Source of the DNA: Danio rerio
Lineage: Eukaryota > Chordata > Actinopteri > Cypriniformes > Danionidae
DNA length: 64,000 nt
Assembly: GCF_049306965.1 (NCBI RefSeq)
Contig: NC_133194.1
Location: forward strand, 8,929,001 to 8,993,000
Direction: 5' to 3'
Positions 1 through 11,400 of the stretch are shown here, piece after piece. The notes beneath the pieces were generated by a model that saw nothing but the letters and a program-made list of their open reading frames with translations, did not search any database and was not told the origin of the DNA. Position 1 is the first letter of the stretch. Each line of letters begins with the position of its first letter. The position numbers and the translations under genes were made by a program.

Positions 1-24
1 CACACACACACACACACACACACA
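1..24. repeat. (CA)n microsatellite at window edge
   Basis: The window opens inside a CA dinucleotide run. The sequence just after it aligns with the intron following 29292 in the second GTPase copy, which is also CA-rich there. The window therefore starts inside an intron of gene A, just after an exon equivalent to 29239-29292. Confidence 0.9.
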
Positions 25-355
25 TTTGTATTCACATGTGGTATGTACTATATTGTAGAAAAGAATTAATTCTAATCATAAAAACCATCTTTATAGATGG
101 CCTTACGAAAGTGAATTGTTATAGTGAATAAAAACAAACAGTTACAGGTGAGTTTCATGTACCTGCAAATATCAGGAAAAACTATTTAAAAAATAAACAA
201 CAGACTAAATTCATTAGGACATTTCATGTTCTTTAACTTGTTTGATTAAAACATCCACTGAGTGTTCAAAAAATAAAAATAAAAACAAATAAATCAAATA
301 AAATGATCAAGTTGTATTAAGTACAAAGCTGACGTGTTTTCATTCTCTGATTTAG

Positions 356-941
356 GCACAAAAAGAAAACGTGAATCGAGAGATTTACTGATCAGTGCTA
401 AATCATATTCAGGCAAGTCATTTTTGTATTATTTATACCTACATTTATTATGAATGTGTGAATTTAGTATTAATTCATCAATCTCATATTGAATTCTTAT
501 ACTTTAACAGATATAGAAATATTGAATATAGCAAAAAAGATCATGAATGAAGTTGATGATAGACTTCGAAACATTACCAGCACAGACCAAAAAACAAATG
601 AGATAAAAAACACCATTTTGTAAGTACTTTTAAATCATATGCTGTGAATTGTTCTGCTCAATTGTAAAGTGGTGTTTAGTTACTTTTATCTGTATCATGA
701 TGTAGAGATTCCATTGCAAAAATGAAGGAGATGGACAAAGACAAAAGAAGAAAGGAAACCATTGGTGTTTTTGGCAAAACAGGAGAAGGAAAAAGCTCTT
801 TATTAAATGCAGTGTTGGGATTAGAGGGTCTGCTGCCATCTGGTAGTCTTGGTGCCTGTACAGCAGTTATTACTCAAGTGGAAGCAAATCTGGAGGACTC
901 TAAATACATAGCTGAGATTGAGCTTATCTCTAAAGAGGTTC

Positions 942-997
<56 letters not shown>

Positions 998-1247
998 GTC
1001 TATCTGTCTATCTGTCTGTCTATCTGAAATAATAAAGTATTTTATTTGTGTTGTTTTGCAGGAATGGGAGAATGAGATTGCTTCCACTGATGAAAGGACT
1101 GATACAGATAACGAAAGGATAATTGCAGTGTATGGGGCTGATGCAGATAAGAAATCTCTGGAAGAACTTAAGAAAGATGCCAAATATGCTGAAATTGATC
1201 AATTTTTGTCTATTGGGAAAAAAACGATTTCACACTCTGAAGTAAGG

Positions 1248-1282
<35 letters not shown>

Positions 1283-2330
1283 AAATATATATAAATATAT
1301 ATAAAAAATATATATAGTGCAGTCAAATGATTAAAAAGTTTACTTGATTACACTCTTTTTGCAATTAACCATGATTAATCACAAAATGCTGTATTTCTTA
1401 CAGAAATACAAACACAGGCATGTAAGTGCCATTTAAATTTCAAAACAATCCATGCCAATAACAAACAAAAATGCTTTCCATGTTGGATTCTTAGAGGACT
1501 ATAAACACACACACGCGCGCACGCACGCACGCACGCACGCACGCACACACAAACACGATCGCGTTCATCAAATTTGCTTAAACTAAGCGTTCTAAACTAT
1601 AGCTGTATTTCACAAGCAAAGATTCTGACACATCAACGTGAAGCAAACACTTTACAAAACCGGGGAACACATTAAACTTAAGGAGGAGAAATGGGCTGTC
1701 TTTGACAGCTTGCGAATTCATCTGGCACTTTCATTCACATGGACACCAATACTCAGCTGTGATGATTAAGATAGTATTAATTAAGAGTCTACCATGTATA
1801 CAGCGATTTTTAATTACCTTAAAGGATCACGTGGGTTCCGAACTGCGGATGTTTTTCTTTCCGTTCGCCATGCGGCATCAAATTCCATTAAAACATCCTG
1901 AATGAAAATATGCTGAATGAGAGAGAACTGCTGAACTGCTGTTAAAGTCTAAATATAAAAAAATGAAACACCCTTATCCATATTTCTTTGCACGTTAAAC
2001 ACACACAGGACCAGAGCAAGCTGAACTGGCGCTCTAGGCAAACGGCAATCACACCGTTTCATTCATATGGAAGGCCGAGGACTGTGAGGGTAGGGTAGGT
2101 GTAGCGGATTAATGTGAGGATTACTATTGTGATTATCGCTCACTATTCTGCCTATTCTGCTGCTTAAGGCGGCCGCCTGCCGCCTCTATGGACGCGCCGG
2201 CCCTAAACACACGTCAGCCACAACAAGAAAAAAACAAAAAACTGCAACTGCGTTATTTGCGTTATTTTTTTTACGCGTTAAATATTTCAAATTAATCACG
2301 TGTGTTAACGCGCTAATTTTGACAGCCCTA

Positions 2331-2410
<80 letters not shown>

Positions 2411-5400
2411 CCTTAGCAAATATTTTTCTCATTAGATATTTAAGTGTTTAAAAAATATCGTCAGATTTTATGAAGACAGTGATTTTTTTTTTGCACTGAA
2501 AAGGTGTGAACAGTTTTGCCTACAGTACTTTGTGGCTGTGTGTTTGTAGAAGTTTCTCTTTCAGATGAAATTCTTTAAGGTAACACCTTATTTTGATGGT
2601 CTTCCTGCTGACCATGATAAACGTTAAATACTAGGGATGTAACGGTATCAGAATTTCACGGTACGGTAATACCTCGGTATGAATGTCACGGTACGGTATT
2701 TATTGAATCAATTACAGGAAAAAACAAAACTTATGAAAATACTCCAAAAAAGTGCCAAAAGTGTCAATAACATACAAATTAGCCATCTATCTGTAAGCTT
2801 TGAAACAGGAACTTCAATTTTAATAACAAAAAAAATATTAAACCATGTAAAAAATAAAGTTTCAATTTAGTATTGTTGAAAACTCATCACATTCAACATT
2901 TAATCAGCCCATCTACCCAGATGAGAGCTCTGCTAGTCGGACTTCTCATCAAGCATCTCCCGCTGGATCTAATCTCACTATATTTATTAAACGGGATATT
3001 TCATTTATCTTGTTGTCTTTATCTAACGACATATTCCCTGACTTTGGTCATTGGAATCTATTACTTGTTCTCAGGTAACGTGTTTTGGCTGAGCGCAAAG
3101 ATAAGTTAATGATTAATGTAACCACGTACATTCTGTATATTGACTGATCGCTTGCCTTTATTTCCTATAATGTATAAACTTGTTGTATGTTATACTTTTA
3201 AAATGGCCATTATCGATTCTTAAAACTGATACTCAGCAAAAGAGAGGGTGTGTTTCGTATTTTCACTGAAATTGAAAGGAGGCAGTTGTTATCGGCTCCG
3301 TTTTGTTATAAATATCCACACAGTGAAGATGACGCTCATATATGCAGCAAGACGCCTCAACATGTCTGCTGTCTAAGTTGCTAATATTAAAATGAAAATA
3401 GGCAGTTCCTTAAATTATGTTTACATTTTATTGTTGACAAAGTGAAACAACGAAGCCAGGGTGATGTGAATGAAGTTATAAAGTACACTGTTCCCTTTGA
3501 AGATTTACCCGTGTCCTCGGTATAATCTGCTTTTCCATATCAAACTGAGAAGAAGAGACTGCAGCCTTGATCAAACTTGCGAAGTCTGAACTTACACGGA
3601 GAGAATGCAGGACTGAACTGTGTGTGTTAGGCTACTTAATATTCAGGAAAAGCCCCAATCAGAGAGGCGAATGTCTGCAGCCCCGCCTCCGTTTTCAGAT
3701 GTCTCCGTTTTCCATCATCCACACTGAGACGGAGCAGCAGCGTTTCAGAATGAAAACGGCTTCTCCAGCGTTTTCGAAACGCTCCGTTTTCGGCGCTCGA
3801 GAACTCCGGCGTAGTGTGGACGGTTGGCGTAACCGTAGCAAAACTTATGCGTTTTCAAACTAAAACGCATTAGTGTAAACGGGGCTTTAGAGTTTTCCAG
3901 TTCTTTTCATCCCCGCTTCCAGCAGCACACTCCATTTCCGCATTACTGGATCTGTAGCGACAACAGACCGCAAGGGATGATGGTCAAGCATGGGCTGATG
4001 GCAATTGTAGTTTTCGTTACCTCCCGTTCGCTTCATTCGCCTGAGCAAATTTTCTCAGAAGACCTATAGTTTTACCGAGTCATGCGACTTCGGTAATATC
4101 GAAAAAAATTAATATTGCGGTATGACGGTATTTACAATACCGTTACATCCCTATTAAATACTTATGCTTACTCTCATCTTTGTAGTGTCTGTGGATTGTT
4201 TTGTGAATGTTTTACATTATTAAAACATCTACAACGTGAACATCTAATAAACTACTGGTCAGTAAAATTTTACAAGGCAGAGAGAGGGAATTTGGCCAGG
4301 AGATCGGGGTAACACCCCTATTCTTTACGAGAAGTGCTATAGGATTTTTAATGACTACAGAGTCAGGACCTCACTTAAATATCTCATCTGAATGATGGTG
4401 CTCACAGACTGTATAGCATCCCTTTGACTATACTGGGTATCAAGACTCAGGCCACATGTGGAGTGACCCCTGTTGGTCTCACTAAAACCACTTCAAACAG
4501 CAACCTAGTCTGTATGTATGTAGTAGTTAATTCTTGCTCACACTACTTGATTTTAATCCCACACAACATCCAGAGACTCGAGGTACACGGGGTGTATCTC
4601 ATCTACCCTCACTGCTTTGCCATTGCAGAGCTTGCAAACTACCTCAGTGACTATTTGCAGATGATGTTGTGCACTGGGACAGATAGCCTTAGAATGAAAC
4701 ACGACCAGTCTGAGAATCAACATCTCCAAGTCAAAGGTGGTGTGCCATCTCTAGGTTGAATGAGAGTCTTTACCCCAGATGGAGGAGTTCAAATATCTTG
4801 GCGTTTTGTTTACGAGTGAGCGAAGGGTGGAACATTCAATTGACAGGTGGATTCTGTGCTGCAGCAGCAGTAATGTGGTCGATGTGTTGGTCCGCTCTGG
4901 TAAAAAGGAGCTAAGCCGAATGGCAAAGCTTGTTTGAACTTGTATGGTCAGCGGACTATAGGGGGACAATCAAAATAACGTTTTACTCATTTAGTTTCAT
5001 TGTTTACAAAATAGGCTAAAATATTATAGTAAAATATGATTATACTAGTAATATACTCTAAATTTTGAAATATTCAATGTATTTCTGAACTTTTATCTAA
5101 ATAAAAAACATCGACACATATTTAATTTCTTACAACAGGTCCTTGACTTTGACCTTGATGTTAAATGTCACATTCAGCAAAGTGAGTATAGTCCTGGTGG
5201 CTGGTACTGGCCGCTTGTGAAGAGTGTGACCATCAAGATTCCAGATCGTCAAGAGCTTCTGGAACACATTGTACTTTTTGATATTCCTGGCACTGGAGAC
5301 TGCAACAAGATCCGAAATGATCTGTGGAAATCAGTAAGTACTACACTACCAAATATCCTAAAGATCATTTCATGATTTACCTACCATTATGTAATTTCAA

Positions 5401-8400
5401 ACTATTATAACTTTTCATCTGCTTCATTTGCTGGGAATGCAGAGAATTCACCTCAGTTGTGTCTACCCCTTAATTTCTAACGTTTCATTTAAGGTGAAAA
5501 TTCACTTCAGAGTGAAAAACATCCAACGATTAAACTAGAATCTGTGACATGGTGCTCCATGTTTGGTGTGAATGCAGCATTCCACTGTGAACAGCCCAGC
5601 TGGCATCACCTCGTGTAGAGCATCATATTTTAAATATTTGTATTGCTTCCAAATTAGAAACCACCTCATGTGCATTTTATAACTCTGAATCTGATGTAAC
5701 TGTGTCTTATTTTAAAGGCTGTAACTGTTCTGTTGAGGTCACATTTGAGCCACACTTACATACATTGAGGCAGGGGTGCAGTTCAACATGAGTGTGTAAT
5801 GTAGAGCAATACCACTGGTGTTTTATTCAGTTTTTATTTTTCTAATTCCACAGAAAGTGAGAGAGTGCTCTTCTGTGTGGATTGTAAATGGCATCAGTCG
5901 AGCAATTAGTAGCATAGAGCCATGGAGCATAATGGAGCACTGCATGCAAGACTTGGGACCAGGAGGACAGTGCAAAACAATAAACTTCATCTGTACCAGG
6001 ACTGATGACATTAATATAAAAGAATATCAAAGGTAGGAATATAGAAATTTTTGTCAATGTTCTACATTTCTACATTATTAAATCAAATTTATTAATGTAT
6101 TTTATTTTTATCATAGATCTGCACTGCCCTCTGGAGACCAATTTACTTCAGGGAAGGTCTGGTACATTTACAAGCAAAAATGAATATGTTTTTTGCATTG
6201 TTGAAATGCAGTTTTCCTGCTTATTCTCGAGCAGCTGTGATCAAGTGATCAAGTGTAGTCTAGGGACATCATGCTCAGCCACCTCAGACAAATAGAACTT
6301 TGAGGGTGCTTTCACACCTACACTTTTGTTTCGGAACGTGTCTCGTTTGCCCAGTTAGCGCGGTTCGATTGGCATATGTGAACAGGGCAATCGCGCTCTG
6401 TTCCGCGCCAAAGTAATCGCACCGAGATCGCTTGAATGAGGTGGTCTCGGCTCGATTGAAACGAACCCTGGAGCGGTTCGATTGCAGTGAGAAAGCGATC
6501 CGATCCGAGCACGGTTATATCACTGTGTTTTATGGATATGTAATAGGCTTACGGCTATATGAAGAGAGAATTATGAGTAGGGCGGGAAGTTTCGTGAGTC
6601 TCCGGATGCCCGCAAACGAGTGATGATCTCCCGGTAATCTCGCATCTCTCTCCCAGTCCTCAAATAGGCATCGTCACGCACCCTTCTCACCCCTCCCCAC
6701 CGTGTCTCTCCTCAGACACGTCACGCGCGCGCGCGCACCCTGTCAATCACCACCAAACCACCACCTCTCCTGACAGCTGAGCGGGACGCTGCAAAATAAA
6801 CCCTGACACTCTGACCAATGTAAGGAGAGTTTACTCGCACGTGACTTGTTTTAGCTCTTTTGGACCGATTAGAAACTTTGCAGTGTGAAAGCGAACCGCT
6901 CCAAGAGCAAAGAGCAACAATGTAACAATTTTAATCTCTGTTTCGGAACAACTGAATCGATTCACAGGTGTGAAAGCACCCTGAGTCAACTCCGAGAAGA
7001 ACAACCTTCTCCTTATGTAGAGCTTTTTACAGTGCTGCTTGAAATCATGCAAATCCCTAGCAGAATCAATGAATATGTGAATATCACAAGACAGAAAATA
7101 GCTTAGTTTATTAGCATAAACCGCTGCAAAAGTTGAAATTTTTTAATATTGTTTTTGTTTACCTCAATGATATACATAGAGGAATGTAATATACCGAATT
7201 ACATTTAAAATTTGTGTAATTTGATTACTGTTACTAAAGTCAAAGTAATTGCATTACTTATGTTACAAATATAATTTTTAGAAGAAAAAAAAAATCTTTT
7301 TTTACATCAGGTTTTCCGCTGCAACATCAATTAATGAGCATGCAGTTTTAAATTGCTGGAAAATGTGAGCTCTTAACAACTTTTGACTGCTTTTAACTTG
7401 ACCAGCAACTTATTTAAGCACTTGAACAGAAAGCATTCCATGACAATACTCGTCACCAAAAAACTCTTTTGAATATGTCAAGCTGCTGTGATCAACCCAT
7501 TGTAATGTTTTTTAGTGAATATTAAATTACTGAAAGTGCTGCAGTTTATTTTGTATCTAGGTATATTTGATATAAAAATCAATTAAATCAGTTAAAGTAA
7601 TCAGATTACTTTTTTCCAGGAGTAGTCAGTAAGTTGTAATCTATTACTTTTTAAAGCAACTTACCCAACACAGTACCTGCTGTATGTCCTTTGTAGTGGC
7701 CATTCTATTGGCTTTCATACTGTTGTAAGGAAATTGGTCCACTGTAAAAGCCCTAATTTAATGTGTCTGTTCTCTCTTTCTGGGCTCAATAGTTACATAA
7801 CAGAAATATGAATGACTTACTAGAAATGGATTGCTCTATAGAAATGCAAAAATGACTGAGTTTACTCTTGGGCTAATTTTACAATGACAATTAGTTTATA
7901 TTAAAGACGCCTAATTTGTGTGTTAAATTAACACACACATTAAGAGTCTTTCATATAAACTAACTGTCACTGTAATATATTATTACACTATTACCATATT
8001 ATTAATATTATTTTTTTTTTCAGAATCTGAAAACAGCATGCATACATCATAGGAACAAGACTGCAAAGGATTCCGTGAAAAACAAGTTTGAAACCATGGT
8101 ATAATTGTGAAACTGAAAATTATTATTGTTAATGTAATTCTTATTCTTATCCTTATCCTTGTTCGTACTCAGAAATCAAAAGACTTCAGAAGATTCACCG
8201 CTGATGTTTTTACTGTCAGCTCGAAGGCATACTTTGATGCAGATCTTCAGATGGATCAAAATGAAACTGGTAAAAAATTAAGTGAACCTGGAAAACAAAC
8301 GTTTTATTTATATGTCTGTTCATTCTCTTTTCATTAAATCATTGAACTATAAATATTCTTTCAATTATCTGTAGAAATCCCCAAACTGCAGGACCTTCTC

Positions 8401-11400
8401 AAGAACACCAACAAGAGCATCAGGAGGGAACTGATCAGAGATTATGTCAATCAAGCAAAGGGAGTTTTGTTCTTCATCCAAAGTATCAAACTGGATACAA
8501 ATGAAGGAATGGTACAGAATTGCTGATTGATCATTTACAGATGTCTGCTTACATCAGTTAGTTCATTCAGTAATTCACTGCTGCGTTTCCTTGTGTTGTA
8601 TAGGCAAAGCTTAAAGCCACAGTTTGTAAAGATTACTATGAGAGCCTTGAAAAAGCACTGAAGGAACTGAACAGTCGGTTTGATTCACATTACAAGATCA
8701 TAGAGCAATGTTTCTCAAAAGGAGTGGAGAAATCAGTGGAACAGTGTGTCAGTACCACAAAGCCTGTGATTGCATCTGTAAGTGTGATTCTGTTCAGTGA
8801 AATATATGAAAGACAGAGGTGTAATGATACATTGAAATATCGGGAAGCATAGAAATGTGCTTATGCTTATCACTGATGTAAACAAAACGATTTGCCATTT
8901 TGAGCTTATTGTAGTCAGACATACAGTGCATCTGCACAATATTCATAGCTCTTCACCTTTTCACATTTTTTTATGTTACAGCCTTATTCTAAAATGGCTT
9001 AAATTCATTTATTTCCTCAAAATTCAACACACAATACCCCATAATGACAATGTGAAAAAAGAGTTTTTGAAATTGTTGCAAATTTATTAAAAATAAAAAA
9101 CCTGAAAAATCACCTGTACATCACTATTCACAGCCTTTGCTCAAAATTTGTTGATGCACAACTGTCTTCGGGAATTTTTGCCCATTCCTCTTTGCAGTAC
9201 CTATCAAGTTCTATCAGGTTGGATAAGAAGTGATGGTGTACAGCCATTTTCAGGTCTCTCCAGAGATGTTTAATAGGATTTAGATCTGGGCTCTGGCTGG
9301 GCCACTCAAAGACATACAACGAGTTGTTGTGAAGCCACTCCATTAATCTTTGGGCGGTGTGCTTTGGGTCATTGTCCTGCTGGAAGATGAACCGTCGCAC
9401 CAGTCTGAGGTCAAGAGCACTCTGAAGCAGGTTTTCATTCAGGATGTCTCTGTACATTGCTGCATTCATCTTCCCCTTTATACAGTCTATTCATGCAGTT
9501 CCTGCTGCTAAAAAACATCCCCACAGCATGATGCTGCCACCACCTTGGTATTAGCCTGGTGATAAGTGGTGCCTGGTTTTCTCTAAACGTAACTCCTGGC
9601 CTTCTCTCCAAAGAGTTCAATTTTAGTCTCATCAGACCAGAGAGTTTTGTTTCTTATGGTCTGAGAGGCCTTCAGATGCTTTTTGGTAAATTCCAGAAGG
9701 GGAGTAGCTTCCATCTGGCCATTCTACTATGCAGGCCTAATTGGTGGATTGCTTGACAGATGGTTGTCCATCTGTATGGTTCTCCTCTCTCCACAGAAGA
9801 ACGCTGGAGCTCAGACAAAGTGACCATCGGATTAGATGGCCGGCCAGCTCTAGGAAGAGTCCTGGTGGTTTCAAACATCTTCCACTTACGGATAATGAAG
9901 ACCACTGTGCTCATTGGAACTTTCATAGGGCAAAATTTTCTCTGTAACCTTCCCCATACTTGTACCTCAAGACAATCCGGTCTTAGAGGTCTACAGACAA
10001 TTTCTTTGTCTTCATGCTTGGTTTGTGCTAAGACATGCACTGTCAACCCTGGGACCTTATATAGACAGGTTTTTTAATTTACCACAGGTGAACTCCAATT
10101 AAGTTGCTGAAACAACTCAAGAATGATCAGTGGAAACAGAATGTCTTGATTTGGTTCGCCCCAACTCTGCCCATCATTCTTACTCCCTTCTCAGATGCTA
10201 TGGTAGGCCAAATCAAATTTACAATGGGCCAACTTTGGCCTGCAGGCCCTAGTTTGAGCATCTCTGCTCTAGACTATATATAATGCTGATTATAGTAGCA
10301 TTATTAAAATCAAATGTCTGATTTTACCAGTGATAATAAACTCTTTATATGTAGTCCACGACAGAGTGCAAGCATACATGTCCAACATAATTAATAAATC
10401 ATCTATAGAAGGACTGTCATAACTGTCCTGAGCAATGAGGACCAGGACGAATCTAAAGTCTATTCAAGTCCACCTACCCAAGTCTTTAAATAAATGTAGC
10501 ATTTTAAACAACATGGCCCTACATGCTATAATAGAATACTGAGAAAAAAACAAACAAAAATACTGATATTAAACATTTTTATAGCATAAATTATTGTACT
10601 GTGAGTTCAGTATTGAGATACGGCTCGAATGAAGAGTTGACTGTAACGTCACACCCCCAATGAAAGATAATGTTTTTTACTTTCAGGACTTTCTAAATGT
10701 AATGCTTTGTTTTGTATTGTAAATCAGGTGAAACCATCAGATAAAACCCTCCAGGCTTTGTGCAAGAACAAAGGATATTACTGGCCAAAAAGCAAGGATG
10801 CAGCTGTAGATCTAAACAAGTGCTTGGCTAAACACATCTACGACAACATTGATGAGGAGTTCAATTTGATATTTCCGTAAGTTTTGCCATCATTCCCTAT
10901 TCACTATACTGACAGTTTTTGTCATTTTTTTTTACAGTGATAATTAAACAGTACGATGACAATAAAAAAAGATTACAAGATTAAAAGTCAAAATTTCAAT
11001 AATAAAGTTGCAATGTTACGGAAATAAAGTCAAAGTGATTGGAGATTAAAGCAAAAACATAAGTAAATATTACAATAATTATTTAAGTTGTAAGAATAAA
11101 TATTTTGCAAAATTTGGGAAAAAATAACTAAAGGGGTGCAAAAGGGGTGTGAAAGATTTAGTTAAATCCTACTTAAGGTTAGGATTTAGCAATAAAGATA
11201 TTCTTTGTCTTTTGGCGCATCAGAACAAAGTTCAGATTTTTAAAAGTGGCACTAATAAGCTGTCATAAAACAGAGTAAATACCCTGAAGTATAATCATAT
11301 CTACATTAGTGTTTTTAAATTTATTTGTTGTAGGTGATGACATGTACCACAAACTAATGGTTAAACAATGGTTCCCACAAGTATATTAAAGAATAATTCA

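Noticed and set aside
918-1304. Open frame of repeated LSIY residues
   Set aside because: It reads through an intron made of CTAT repeats and an A-run. The real exons on either side are in other frames with proper splice sites.
2186-2419. Minus-strand frame with an alternating IY peptide
   Set aside because: Translation of an (AT)n microsatellite; no conserved residues.
3567-3863. 98-residue plus-strand frame
   Set aside because: It lies wholly inside the non-autonomous hAT element 2632-4153 and is absent from copy B.
6117-6295. Continuation of the 40-bp exon as a longer exon
   Set aside because: The frame stops soon after KVWYIYKQK, whereas ending at 6156 keeps the protein open in both copies.
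7140-7680. Possible extra gene in the intron
   Set aside because: A/T-rich non-coding sequence shared with copy B; no open frame or RNA gene signature was found.
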